DNA of 64,000 bases from Tsukamurella sp. TY48. GTDB lineage: Bacteria; Actinomycetota; Actinomycetes; Mycobacteriales; Mycobacteriaceae. Every line of letters begins with the position of its first letter. The stretch's first letter is position 1. The stretch covers positions 2,294,001 through 2,358,000 of the forward strand of contig NZ_BPMV01000001.1 in NCBI RefSeq assembly GCF_019656655.1, given 5' to 3'. Shown piece by piece: positions 47,459 through 57,261 of the stretch. The position numbers were made by a program, and so were the translations under genes. The notes beneath the pieces were generated by a model. That model searched no databases. It was not told the origin of the DNA and saw nothing but the letters and a program-made list of their open reading frames with translations.

Positions 47459-48973
47459 CGGCACCGTCGCCGCGATCCCGTCGGACCGCAGGGCCCGCTT
47501 GAGCACCTTGAACGACGGGGTGCGCGGTAGTTCGTCGACGATGCGCAGCCGCCGGGGCCGCTGCCGCGGACCGAGATCGGGCTGCGCGGCGAGGAATCCG
47601 TCGATCTGATCCGGCGTCAGCTCGGCCCCGGGCGCGAGCACGATCGCGGCGGCCACCTGCTCGCCCACCCGGTCCGGCAGGCCGTACACCGCGGCCTCCG
47701 CGATCGACGGATGCCGCAACAGCACCCGCTCGATCGGGGCCGCGCCGAGGTTCTCGCCGCCCACCCGCATCCAATCGCCGGTGCGGCCAGCGAAGTACAC
47801 GAAACCCGCCGCATCGACGTAGGCGAGATCGCCCGTGCGGTACACGCCGCCGGCCGAACGCGCGGCCTCGGCGGCGGGATCCTTGTAGTAGCCCGAGAAT
47901 CCGCCCGTACCCGCGGTGTTCACCAGCTCGCCGATCGCCTCGTCGGGATTGAGCACCGCACCGTCGGCGCCGATCTCCGCGCGCGGGCATTCGATCGAGG
48001 TCTCCGGCTTCCACACGGCGATGCCCGGCGGCAGCGGTCCGAGCGCCGACGGCGGCGTGTCCGGGGTGCGGGCGATCGCGACGCCGTTCTCCGAGGAACC
48101 GTAGCCGTCCTGAACGTGGCAGCCGAATCGTCGCGCGAAGGCGGCGATGTCGTCGGACCGGCCCTCGTTGCCGTAGAGCACGCGCAGCGGGTTGTCGGCA
48201 TCGTCCGGCCGCTCCGGGGTGGCCAGGATGTACGACAGGGGCGTGCCCACGTAGTTGGCGTAGGTGGCGCCGTAGCGGCGTACGTCGGCGAGGAATCCGC
48301 TCGCGGAGAACCGTTCCGCCAGCGCGATCGTCGCACCGGCGGCGAGCGCGACCGCCCAGCCCGCGAGCAGTGCATTGGAGTGGAACATCGGCATCGAGAT
48401 GTACGCGACGTCGTCGCCGGTGAGGCCGAAGCGTTGCGCGAGCATCACGCCCGCGCCCTCGAACTTGCCGTGGGTGGCCTGCACCGCCTTCGGCTCGCCG
48501 CTGGTGCCCGAGGTGAACACCAGGGCCAGGAGCCGATCCGGTCCGAAGGCGGCCCCCGGCGCTGCGGCCTCGCGGTCCACCAGGGTCGCCCACGCGGGAC
48601 CGTCGAGATCGATCACGGGGACACCGAGATCGAGCCCGTCGAGCAGCGCAGCGTGCCGGCCCGAGGTGAAGACCACCTGGCAGTCGGCGAGCGCGATGTC
48701 CCGGGCGAGAGCCGCACCGCGGCGAGTCGGATTGAGCCCCACCAGGACCGAGCCCGACAGGGCGGCGGCACCGAGCAACAGCGAGAACTCGGGAACGTTG
48801 TCGGCGAGCACCCCGAAGTGCGGCGGCGCACCGTCGGGCAACAGCTCGGCCAGGACGGCGGACCGTCGCGCCGAATCGGCGACGTGCTCGGCCCACGTCC
48901 ACGAGGCATCGCCGGCCCGCAGGCCCACGCCGGGATCATCGGCGCGGGCCAGCAGCAGGTCGGCGATGCTCAC
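47444..48973 (-). CDS. fadD17: acyl-CoA ligase FadD17-like
   Basis: A 509-residue adenylate-forming ligase: LVFTSGTSGEPKAVQATHGK, YISMPMFHSNALLAGW, DGYGSSENGVAI, GGVYRTGDLAYVDAAGFVYFAGR and a C-terminal LPRTPSFKVLKRAL lysine. FadD17 (Rv3506, about 502 residues) activates C5-side-chain steroid carboxylates and sits beside fadE26/fadE27, as here. ATG 48973 is 7 bp after the GMC oxidoreductase stop. It is the last gene of the fadE26-fadE27-GMC-fadD17 unit. Confidence 0.82.
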   Translation of the reverse strand: MSIADLLLARADDPGVGLRAGDASWTWAEHVADSARRSAVLAELLPDGAPPHFGVLADNVPEFSLLLGAAALSGSVLVGLNPTRRGAALARDIALADCQVVFTSGRHAALLDGLDLGVPVIDLDGPAWATLVDREAAAPGAAFGPDRLLALVFTSGTSGEPKAVQATHGKFEGAGVMLAQRFGLTGDDVAYISMPMFHSNALLAGWAVALAAGATIALAERFSASGFLADVRRYGATYANYVGTPLSYILATPERPDDADNPLRVLYGNEGRSDDIAAFARRFGCHVQDGYGSSENGVAIARTPDTPPSALGPLPPGIAVWKPETSIECPRAEIGADGAVLNPDEAIGELVNTAGTGGFSGYYKDPAAEAARSAGGVYRTGDLAYVDAAGFVYFAGRTGDWMRVGGENLGAAPIERVLLRHPSIAEAAVYGLPDRVGEQVAAAIVLAPGAELTPDQIDGFLAAQPDLGPRQRPRRLRIVDELPRTPSFKVLKRALRSDGIAATVPLSGQ

Positions 48974-48980
48974 GGCCGGA

Positions 48981-50624
48981 TCAGGCGCCCAGGAACCGGG
49001 CGCACATCTCGCCGATCATGTACGACGGTGCGTTCGTGTTGCCGCCGGTGATCGAGGGCATGATCGACGCATCGGCCACGCGCAGGCCCTCGATGCCGAT
49101 CACCCGCAGCTCCGGATCGACCACCGCACGCTCATCGGTGCCCATCCGGCACGTGCCCACCGGGTGGTACACCGAGTGCACGCGGTTGGGTAGCTCGCGT
49201 CGCAGCGCCGCATCGTCCTTGAGCGCCGCACCGGGCGTGAACTCCTCGCTCACCTTGCCGCGCACGGCGGGATGGTTCATCACCTCGCGGACCATGCCGA
49301 TGCCCTCCATCAGCACCTCGGTGTCCTGCGGATCGCTGAGGTAGGCCGGGTCGATCAGCGGCGCGTCGAGCGGATCGGCGGAGTTCAAGCGCAGTTCGCC
49401 GCGGCTTTTCGGGTAGATGAGCGTGGGCAGGATCGTCAGGCCGGGGCGCGGATCGACCATGTGCAGCTTGTCGGCGTCCTGATTCGGGACCGGGTAGTTC
49501 CACGGGAGACAGTGGATCTGCAGATCGGGGATGTCCTTGGCGAAGGAGGTCCGGACAAAGCCGACCGCGTCGAAGACGGTGCGCGCCATCCACGTGGTGC
49601 CGGGCTTACGGACCTCCGCCGCAAGACCCTTCGCGAAGTAGGCGGGGGTGCCCTTGTTGACGGCGTCCTTCATCAGGAAGGTGGTGGGCACGAACAGGTG
49701 ATCGTGCAGGTTCTGCCCCACGGGCAGGTCGACCTGGACGTCGATCCCCTTCTCGCGCAGGTGCGCCGCCGGTCCGACACCCGAGAGCATCAGGATCTGC
49801 GGGGTGCCGATCACGCCCGCCGAAACGATCACCTCGCGGTTGGCGCGGATGGTGTGCACGCCCCTGCCCTCGAGCACCTCGACGCCGGTGGCCCGGCCGT
49901 TCTCGATCACCACGCGCTTGACGTGCGCGTTCACGTGCACCCGCAGGTTGGGGCGCGCGGTGCGCAGGTAGCCCTGCGCGGAGCTGTAGCGAGTGCCGCC
50001 CGCGGCGCTCTCCTGGAAGACGCTCACGCCCTCCTGGGAGGGACCGTTGTAGTCCTCGATCCGCGGCGTGTTGAGCGTGCCGGACAGTGCCTCCATGTAC
50101 GACTTCGTGGCCTCGGTGAGGTCCCGCTGGCGGGTGACCTCGATGGGGCCGCCGCTGCCGCGCAGGTCGCTGGCACCGTCCTCCCAGTTCTCCAGCCGCT
50201 TGAACGCGGGCAGCACGCCCTCGTAGTCCCAGCCCTTGGCCCCCTCGTCGGCCCAGGAGTCGTAGTTCGCCCGGTTGCCGCGCACGAAGAGCATGCCGTT
50301 GATCGAGCTGGACCCGCCGAGGATCTTGCCGCGGGTCATGGGGATCGTGCGGTCGTTGGCGAACTTCTGCGGTACCGAGTTCTGCTTCCACGCCACCCGC
50401 GCCTTCATCTGCGGCACGGTGTGCACCATGGTGATCATGCCGGGCACCTGCGTCATCCGGGTGTTGTCGGCCCGCCCGGCCTCCAGCAGCGCGACGGTGG
50501 CACCGGTGTCGGCGAGCCGCCCCGCCACCACCGAGCCGGCGCTGCCCGAGCCGACCACGATGTAATCGACCGTCTCGGAGTTCGACAGCGGGACCGTGGC
50601 GGTCTTGTACAGCTTGCGGATCAT
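48981..50624 (-). CDS. GMC-family flavoprotein oxidoreductase
   Basis: A 547-residue glucose-methanol-choline oxidoreductase. It has the FAD fold VDYIVVGSGSAGSVVAGRLA, the GMC signature GKILGGSSSINGMLFVRGN, SAGVIGTPQILMLSGVGP and catalytic His in YHPVGTCRMG with a partner in GGNTNAPSYMIGE. It belongs to the choline-dehydrogenase-like branch and not the cholesterol oxidase branch with its signal peptide. Overlap with the fadE27 start (ATGA at 50621-50624) places it inside the fadE26-fadE27-fadD17 unit, which is contiguous in M. tuberculosis. A sterol side-chain alcohol is a plausible substrate. Confidence 0.8.
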   Translation of the reverse strand: MIRKLYKTATVPLSNSETVDYIVVGSGSAGSVVAGRLADTGATVALLEAGRADNTRMTQVPGMITMVHTVPQMKARVAWKQNSVPQKFANDRTIPMTRGKILGGSSSINGMLFVRGNRANYDSWADEGAKGWDYEGVLPAFKRLENWEDGASDLRGSGGPIEVTRQRDLTEATKSYMEALSGTLNTPRIEDYNGPSQEGVSVFQESAAGGTRYSSAQGYLRTARPNLRVHVNAHVKRVVIENGRATGVEVLEGRGVHTIRANREVIVSAGVIGTPQILMLSGVGPAAHLREKGIDVQVDLPVGQNLHDHLFVPTTFLMKDAVNKGTPAYFAKGLAAEVRKPGTTWMARTVFDAVGFVRTSFAKDIPDLQIHCLPWNYPVPNQDADKLHMVDPRPGLTILPTLIYPKSRGELRLNSADPLDAPLIDPAYLSDPQDTEVLMEGIGMVREVMNHPAVRGKVSEEFTPGAALKDDAALRRELPNRVHSVYHPVGTCRMGTDERAVVDPELRVIGIEGLRVADASIMPSITGGNTNAPSYMIGEMCARFLGA

Positions 50625-51703
50625 GCGGGGTTCCTTCCGGCGAGAATTGCGCCCAGGGCGCGGAGATGTGCGGTGGCCCCGCCGAGCGCGAACTCGGCGC
50701 GCTTGGCGGCCACGAAGTAGCGGTGGGTGGGGTGCTCGGTGTCGATGCCGACGCCGCCGTGCACGTGGACGGTGGTGTGCGCCACCCGGTGTCCGGCCTC
50801 GGCCGCCCAGAACTTGGCGGTCGCGATCTCGGCGGCGGCGTCCAACCCCTCGGCTTCACGCCAGGCCGCCTCCAGTGCCGTCAGGCGCACCGCCTCCACG
50901 TCGATGTAGGCATCGGCCAGGCGCTGCCGCACGGCCTGGAACGAGCCGATCTGCTTACCGAACTGCTCACGGGTACGGGCGTATTCGGCGGTGAGTTCCA
51001 GGGCGCGCTCGGTGACCCCGGCCTGCCAGGCGCACCATCCGATGGTGGCCAGGCGTCGTGCGCGGGCCGGAGCGTCCTGGCCGACCAGCCGGGCGTCCCG
51101 GGGGACCGGCGCGGCCGCGGCCTCGACGAGGGCGGTGTCGGTGCCGTTCACCACGTGTTGGCGGGTCACGCTGATGCCCTGGGCATCCCGGGGGACGAGG
51201 AACAGGGCGGGCCCGTCCGGCGTATCGGCCTCGATCAGCAGGGTGTCGGCGAAGGCGGCGGACGAGACGGCGGTCTGCGCGCCGTTGAGCCGCCAGCCGT
51301 CGCCCGCGACCGTCGCCACGAAGCCGGTGTGGTCGTCGCCGAAGACGGCGGCAACGGTATCCGTGCCGCGCAGGACGGGGAGCGCCCACTGCTCGATCTG
51401 GGCGGGTGTGCCGTACTCGACGATCGTCTCGGCGCCCACCAGGATCGAGTCGAGGTAGGGCGCGGGGGCCACGGTGCGGCCCAGTTCGGTGAGGACCGCG
51501 GCGTGCGCGGTGATGCCGAGCGCGCCGCCGCCGATCGACGCGGGCAACGCCGCATCGAGGATGCCCGACCGGGCGAGCACGGCCCACAGGTCGCGGTCGA
51601 GCCCCGAATCGCCGGGGTGCGGATTCTTCGCGGCCCAGTCCTCGGTGATCCGCCGGGTGAGTGCGGCGAGATCGGCCTGCGCCTCGGGAACGGTGAAGTC
51701 CAT
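50621..51703 (-). CDS. fadE27: acyl-CoA dehydrogenase FadE27 (ChsE5-like subunit)
   Basis: A 360-residue acyl-CoA dehydrogenase: FTVPEAQADLAALTRRITED, IGGGALGITAHAAVL, YARTREQFGKQIGSFQAVRQR and VHGGVGIDTEHPTHRYFVAAKR. It pairs with FadE26 as an alpha2beta2 enzyme that dehydrogenates steroid-25/26-oyl-CoA. ATG 51703 is 19 bp after the fadE26 stop. Confidence 0.85.
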   Translation of the reverse strand: MDFTVPEAQADLAALTRRITEDWAAKNPHPGDSGLDRDLWAVLARSGILDAALPASIGGGALGITAHAAVLTELGRTVAPAPYLDSILVGAETIVEYGTPAQIEQWALPVLRGTDTVAAVFGDDHTGFVATVAGDGWRLNGAQTAVSSAAFADTLLIEADTPDGPALFLVPRDAQGISVTRQHVVNGTDTALVEAAAAPVPRDARLVGQDAPARARRLATIGWCAWQAGVTERALELTAEYARTREQFGKQIGSFQAVRQRLADAYIDVEAVRLTALEAAWREAEGLDAAAEIATAKFWAAEAGHRVAHTTVHVHGGVGIDTEHPTHRYFVAAKRAEFALGGATAHLRALGAILAGRNPA

Positions 51704-51722
51704 GCGATGCCTCTTTCGCGTC

Positions 51723-52907
<1,185 letters not shown>

Positions 52908-52917
52908 GGCGCCACTG

Positions 52918-52931
52918 TAGAACAAGTTCTA
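52918..52931. promoter_or_regulatory. perfect KstR operator upstream of fadE26
   Basis: TAGAACAAGTTCTA, the same sequence as the site at 44187, 10 bp from the fadE26 ATG. Confidence 0.9.
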
Positions 52932-52998
52932 GAAAAGTGAAGCGAATCGGCGCCCATACCGGTAATTTCCCAGGTGTGAACGATCGCGGATCGTTCGA

Positions 52999-53012
52999 TG
53001 GAACACGTTCTC
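52999..53012. promoter_or_regulatory. KstR-type operator upstream of hsd4A
   Basis: TGGAACACGTTCTC has one mismatch (last base) to TNNAACNNGTTNNA. It is 17 bp from the hsd4A ATG. With the box at 52918 it gives two operators in one divergent promoter. Confidence 0.75.
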
Positions 53013-53029
53013 ATGGGAAGGGTGGCGCG

Positions 53030-53920
53030 ATGACGCAGGGCGCACTGGCGAACCTCGACGGCAAGGTGGCGATCGTGACCGGCGCGGGCGCCGGACTCGG
53101 CCGGGCGGAGGCCCTGGCCCTGGCCCGTGGCGGCGCCGCGGTGGTGGTCGGCGATGTGGCACCGGCCGCGAAGGACGTGGTCGAACAGATCCGGGCCGAG
53201 GGCGGCCGCGCGGAACTCGTGCTCGGCGATTCGGGCGACAGGGAGACCGCCGATGCGTTGATGGCGGCGGCCGAGGGCCTCGGCGGGCTGCACATCGTGG
53301 TCAACAACGCCGGATTCTGCCGCGACAAGATGATCTTCTCCATGTCCGACGAGGAGTTCGATTCGGTGGTCCGCGTGCACCTGCGCGGCCACTTCCTGCT
53401 CTCCCGCAACGCCTCCGCGTACTGGCGCGATGCGGCGAAGGCCTCGGGCGGCGAGGTCTACGGCCGGGTGATCAACACCTCGTCGGAGGCCTTCCTGTTC
53501 GGCTCCGTGGGGCAGCCGAACTACGCCGCGGCGAAGGCCGGCATCGCGGCGCTCACCATCGCCACCGCCCGCGGTCTCGGCCGGTACGGGGTGCGCGCCA
53601 ACGCGATCTGCCCGCGCGCCCGGACGGCCATGACCGAGGGCGTCTTCGGCGACGCGCCCGACGGCACCGTCGACCCGCTCTCGGTGGATCACGTCGCCCG
53701 GTTCGTGCGCTTCCTCGCCGGTCCGGAGGCGGAGAAGATCAACGGCCAGGTGTTCGTGGTGCACGGCGGCATGGTGGCGCTGATGGCGCCGCCCAGCCTG
53801 GAGCAGCGATTCGACGCCGCATCGGGTCAGTGGGACGAGGCCGATCTCGCGGCCGCCGTGGGCGGCTACTTCGCGGACCGCGACGACCGCATGTTCGTCG
53901 CCGCACAGCTGGAAGGGTGA
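53030..53920 (+). CDS. hsd4A: 3-hydroxyacyl-CoA/17-beta-hydroxysteroid dehydrogenase Hsd4A
   Basis: A 296-residue SDR of the multifunctional-protein-2 type: VAIVTGAGAGLGRAEALALA, NNAGFCRDKMIFSM, active-site Ser in INTSSEAFLFGS and NYAAAKAGIAALT. Hsd4A (Rv3502c) oxidises 22/24-hydroxy steroid CoA thioesters and sits opposite fadE26, as here. ATG 53030 follows GGGAAGGG. Confidence 0.85.
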   Translation: MTQGALANLDGKVAIVTGAGAGLGRAEALALARGGAAVVVGDVAPAAKDVVEQIRAEGGRAELVLGDSGDRETADALMAAAEGLGGLHIVVNNAGFCRDKMIFSMSDEEFDSVVRVHLRGHFLLSRNASAYWRDAAKASGGEVYGRVINTSSEAFLFGSVGQPNYAAAKAGIAALTIATARGLGRYGVRANAICPRARTAMTEGVFGDAPDGTVDPLSVDHVARFVRFLAGPEAEKINGQVFVVHGGMVALMAPPSLEQRFDAASGQWDEADLAAAVGGYFADRDDRMFVAAQLEG

Positions 53921-53925
53921 TCGTG

Positions 53926-54687
53926 ATGGCGCGACTACAGGGGAAGCGGGCGCTGGTCACGGGCGCCGCACGGGGTCAGGGCGCCGCCGTGGTGCGTCGC
54001 TTCGTGGCCGAGGGTGCGCAGGTGCTGTTCGGTGACGTGCTCGACGAGCAAGGTGCGGCCCTCGCCGACGAGCTCGGCCCCGCCGCGGTGTACCGGCATC
54101 TCGATGTGACCAGCGAGGACGACTGGGCCTCCGCGGTTTCCGCGGTGCAGGAGTCCTTCGGCGGCCTCGACATCCTGGTGAACAACGCGGGCGTGCTGCT
54201 CTTCTCGGCCCTGGAGCAGACCGCGCTGGCCGACTACGAGCGCGTGATCCGGATCAACCAGTTCGGCTGCTTCCTCGGCATGCGCGCCGCGGTCGAGCCG
54301 ATGAAGGCCGCCGGCGGCGGATCGATCGTGAACACCTCCTCGGTCGAGGGGCTCGGCGGCATGCCGTACCTGACCGCGTACACCGCCAGCAAGTTCGCGA
54401 TCCGCGGAATGACCAAGTCCGCCGCGATGGAACTGGGCCAGTACGGAATCCGCGTCAACTCCGTGCACCCCGGGATGATCGACACCGCGATGGTGGCCGA
54501 TGCGCTGGGTGGCAACGAGCCGCCCACCGATTGGCTCAAGCAGCGCCTGCCGATCGGCCGGCAGGGCACCGCCGACGAGATCGCCTCGCTCGTACTGTTC
54601 CTCGCCTCCGATGAGAGCAGCTACAGCACGGGCGCCGAGTTCGTCGCCGACGGTGGCGCCACCGCGACGCACGCACTGAAGCTGTAA
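53926..54687 (+). CDS. 3-alpha(20-beta)-hydroxysteroid dehydrogenase-like SDR
   Basis: A 253-residue SDR: KRALVTGAARGQGAAVVRRF, VLFGDVLDEQGAALADELG, NNAGVLLFSALEQT, NTSSVEGLGGMPYLTAYTAS with YTASK, and DESSYSTGAEFVADGG. The last segment and the overall pattern closely resemble Rv2002 (FabG3, a 20-beta-HSD) and streptomycete 3-alpha,20-beta-HSD. ATG 53926 lies 5 bp after hsd4A. The NTF2-like gene follows its stop with no gap. Confidence 0.83.
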   Translation: MARLQGKRALVTGAARGQGAAVVRRFVAEGAQVLFGDVLDEQGAALADELGPAAVYRHLDVTSEDDWASAVSAVQESFGGLDILVNNAGVLLFSALEQTALADYERVIRINQFGCFLGMRAAVEPMKAAGGGSIVNTSSVEGLGGMPYLTAYTASKFAIRGMTKSAAMELGQYGIRVNSVHPGMIDTAMVADALGGNEPPTDWLKQRLPIGRQGTADEIASLVLFLASDESSYSTGAEFVADGGATATHALKL

Positions 54688-55383
54688 ATGCCTTCGGCTG
54701 CAGCGATCCGCGCGGTCGTCGAGGCCTCGCCGGCCGCCGTCGCCGCGCACGACAAGGCCGCCTGGACGGCGTTGTTCGCCCCGGACGGGCAGGTGCACGA
54801 CCCGGTGGGCTCACGCCCGCAGACCACGTCTGAGGCGATCAGCCGGTTCTACGACATGTTCATCGCGCCGAACCGGATCGTCTTCGACGTGGAGCACGAT
54901 GTGATCGACGGGGGCACCATGATCCGCGATCTCACCGTGCACACCACCATGAGCACCGGTGTCACCCTGCACATCCCGATGCACCTGCGCTACACCGTGG
55001 TCGGTGAGGGGGACACCGCGCGGATCGCGGGGTTGTACGCGCACTGGGAGCTGCGCGGAATGATCGCGCAACTGCTGCGTTCGGGACCGCGTGGTCTGGC
55101 GGCGGGAACCATCCTGGGGCCGAGGCTCTTCCGCACTCTCGGTGTGCAGGCGGCGGCCGGTTTCCTCGCGGGACTGCGCGGCGTCGGGTCGGCGGGCCGT
55201 CGTCGCGCCGTCGAGCTATTGCGTGCGCAAGGGCTCCGAACCGGCAAGGCCCTCGCCGCCGGACCGATGGTCACCGTCACCGTCTTCGACGGCACCCGGC
55301 GCGGCCTCGCCCTCGTCGACTTCACCCCCACCACCCCTACCGCCGCCGGGTCCCCCGCCATCAGGCTCCACTTCCCGACTTAA
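54688..55383 (+). CDS. NTF2/SnoaL-like protein with C-terminal extension
   Basis: A 231-residue protein. Residues 1-125 form an NTF2-like domain (AHDKAAWTALFAPDGQVHDPVGS, ISRFYDMFIAPN, YAHWELRGM) related to the gene at 1802. The remaining 100 residues are Arg/Leu/Gly-rich and end in a Thr/Pro-rich tail. The ATG directly abuts the previous stop. The stop TAA (55381-55383) is the TTAA core of an inverted-repeat arm, so the present C-terminus (RLHFPT) is set by the repeat and may be a truncated or altered end. Confidence 0.65.
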   Translation: MPSAAAIRAVVEASPAAVAAHDKAAWTALFAPDGQVHDPVGSRPQTTSEAISRFYDMFIAPNRIVFDVEHDVIDGGTMIRDLTVHTTMSTGVTLHIPMHLRYTVVGEGDTARIAGLYAHWELRGMIAQLLRSGPRGLAAGTILGPRLFRTLGVQAAAGFLAGLRGVGSAGRRRAVELLRAQGLRTGKALAAGPMVTVTVFDGTRRGLALVDFTPTTPTAAGSPAIRLHFPT

Positions 55384-55421
55384 CGTCGTTAGCCCACACC
55401 CCGTCCTGGGGAAACACCTGC
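55374..55421. repeat. left arm of inverted repeat flanking DUF559 gene (copy B)
   Basis: The first 25 bp (55374-55398, CCCGACTTAACGTCGTTAGC then CCACA) are the exact complement of 56415-56439. The match continues with about six mismatches to 48 bp, including the conserved CGTCCTGGG. It carries the stop codon of the preceding gene. Confidence 0.9.
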
Positions 55422-55436
55422 ATCGATTGCTAGTGA

Positions 55437-56339
55437 CTAGGCGGTAGCTCGGCCGTCGCGCTCCGCCATCGCGGCGCGGACCCGCCGGATCAACACGTCC
55501 GGACGATGCGCGAGCGGTCCGGCGGTCACGATGATCAACCGCCACCCGTCGGCCTGCAGGGCGTTCCACTTCTCCGCGTCGTGCGCATGCTGCTGCGCGG
55601 AGCGGTGATGCGCGCCGTCGTACTCCACCGCCACCTTGAGCTCCGGATCAGCGAGGTCGAGGTAGTAGGCACCGTCGAACACCGGCACCTGCGGGACCAT
55701 CGTGACCAGGCCGACGCGGTGAAGAGTGAGGCGCGCGAAGGACTCCCACGGTGATTCGGCCCGCTCGTCCGCCTCGTCGAGCACGGCCCGCACCCGAGTC
55801 CCGCGCCACCACTCGCGCCGGTCGAGCTCGCGCTCGATCGCGGCGCGCGTGGTCATCGCCGGGCGCCGGACCCACGCCGGCCGGGTGGCCGTGGCCGGAC
55901 GCCCGTGCACGCGCAGGCACTGATCTATGGCCGCGATCGCCTCATCCCCGGGGGTGTATCGCGCCAGGTCGATGGCGGTCCGGACGGCGGACGTGTACCG
56001 CAGCGCACCGTCGACCACGATCTCGGAGGGTTCCAGCGCGGCCATCCGGCAGATGACGCCGCGCCGCCGGATCTGCCGCGGCCCCATCACCTCGACGAGC
56101 GTCCGGGAGCCGGCCATCGTGTGCCCGTGCAGCCGGGCCGCGGACCAGCCGCACAGCGTGGACTCGGGGTACAGCCGCAGCATCGCGGTGGCGAGATGAC
56201 CGATGTCGGGCTGCACGCCGCGCCGCACCCGGACGCCGCCGGTGACGCAGCGGTGACTCCGCTCGACCGCGTAGCGTCCCTCGGCGGCGATCAGGTCCCG
56301 CGACAGGAACACCTCGCGCTCGAATTCCTCCATACCCAT
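55437..56339 (-). CDS. DUF559/AbiEi-like protein with PD-(D/E)xK-type nuclease domain
   Basis: A 300-residue protein. The N-terminal half (RCVTGGVRVRRGV, STLCGWSAARLHGH, ALRYTSAVRTAIDLAR) resembles the AbiEi-like domain found upstream of DUF559. The C-terminal domain (about 215-290) has YLDLADPELKVAVEYDGAHH and WNALQADGWRLIIVT, the Vsr/PD-(D/E)xK endonuclease-like DUF559 core with Asp and Glu candidates for metal binding. ATG 56339 is chosen; GTG 56348 is possible. No partner toxin or methylase is adjacent. It is bracketed by 48-bp inverted repeats, an unusual context for an otherwise common actinobacterial gene. Confidence 0.8.
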   Translation of the reverse strand: MGMEEFEREVFLSRDLIAAEGRYAVERSHRCVTGGVRVRRGVQPDIGHLATAMLRLYPESTLCGWSAARLHGHTMAGSRTLVEVMGPRQIRRRGVICRMAALEPSEIVVDGALRYTSAVRTAIDLARYTPGDEAIAAIDQCLRVHGRPATATRPAWVRRPAMTTRAAIERELDRREWWRGTRVRAVLDEADERAESPWESFARLTLHRVGLVTMVPQVPVFDGAYYLDLADPELKVAVEYDGAHHRSAQQHAHDAEKWNALQADGWRLIIVTAGPLAHRPDVLIRRVRAAMAERDGRATA

Positions 56340-56391
56340 TGGACGCACCGGCGCCGGATTCGGCTCCGAACCGGACTTGGTTGCACTTCGG

Positions 56392-56439
56392 GTAGCTGTT
56401 CTCCCAGGACGAGATGTGGGCTAACGACGTTAAGTCGGG
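56392..56439. repeat. right arm of inverted repeat flanking DUF559 gene (copy B')
   Basis: 56415-56439 is the exact 25-bp complement of 55374-55398. Bases 56392-56414 continue the similarity. It lies just upstream of the DUF559 start and 24 bp downstream of the iclR stop. Confidence 0.9.
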
Positions 56440-56462
56440 ACAGGGGTGGGGCGGGCCGGGGG

Positions 56463-57221
56463 TTACGACGGGGCGGCGGAGGCCACGCGGGAGAGGGTGA
56501 GGGCTGCGGCGCGGACGGCGGGGGCCACCCGCTCCGGGCGCATGCGGTTGCTCCAGCCGGCCACGGAGACGGCGGCGACCGGGGCACCGTCGGCGTCGAG
56601 GATCGGACAGGCCACGCAGACCGTCCCGTTCCCGGACTCCTCGCGTTCGTAGGCCACCCCCTCTTCGCGGATCCGCTGCAGCTGCCGGCGCAGGATCACG
56701 GGGGAGGTGATGGTGCGGGTGCTCAGGCGGGGCAGGCCGGTGGCGAGCACCGGCGCGAGGGCCTGCTCGCCGGCGAAGGCCAGGATCGCCTTCCCCACGC
56801 CGGTGGCGTGCGCGGGCATGCGGCCGCCCACCCGGGAGGCCAGATCGGGAGCGTCCGGACCGGGCAGTACCTCGAAGTAGACGACCTCGGTGCCCTCCAT
56901 CCGTGCCATGTGGACGGTGTTGCGGGTGGCGGATCGCAGGTCGGCGAGCACCGGTCGCGCGGCATCGACGAGATCGCGGTGCCCGGTCGCGAGCTGGCCG
57001 ATCTCGAACAATCGAAGTCCCAGTCGCAGTGATGTTCCCGAGCGTTCGAGTAGGCCCGCGTCCACCAGGTTCCCGGTCAGACGGTGCGCGGTCGACTTCG
57101 GTAGACCCGTGCGGCGGGCCAGCTCGGACACCCCGAGTGCACCGTCGCCCGGGCGATAGGCGGCGAGCAGCGCGGCGACGCGCGCGACCACCGCACCGTC
57201 GTTCCGCTCAGCGGGACACAT
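56463..57221 (-). CDS. IclR-family transcriptional regulator
   Basis: A 252-residue IclR regulator. It has winged helix-turn-helix [20 protein letters not shown] (residues 30-50), linker [10 protein letters not shown], and an effector domain with [18 protein letters not shown] and [27 protein letters not shown] 57221 is 40 bp from the divergent hsaG start. Since that gap has no KstR box, this protein is the likely local regulator of hsaGF, responding to an aldehyde or small acid. Confidence 0.85.
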   Translation of the reverse strand: MCPAERNDGAVVARVAALLAAYRPGDGALGVSELARRTGLPKSTAHRLTGNLVDAGLLERSGTSLRLGLRLFEIGQLATGHRDLVDAARPVLADLRSATRNTVHMARMEGTEVVYFEVLPGPDAPDLASRVGGRMPAHATGVGKAILAFAGEQALAPVLATGLPRLSTRTITSPVILRRQLQRIREEGVAYEREESGNGTVCVACPILDADGAPVAAVSVAGWSNRMRPERVAPAVRAAALTLSRVASAAPS

Positions 57222-57261
57222 GCATTGAGTGTGGCAGCCACCGCACCGCATCGTGGGGGTT

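Noticed and set aside
55366-56447. Target-site duplication around the DUF559 inverted repeats
   Set aside because: The 8-10 bases outside the two arms do not match each other, so insertion by a classical cut-and-paste transposon is not supported.
57222-57261. KstR box in the iclR/hsaG promoter
   Set aside because: The 40-bp gap contains no AACNNGTT core.
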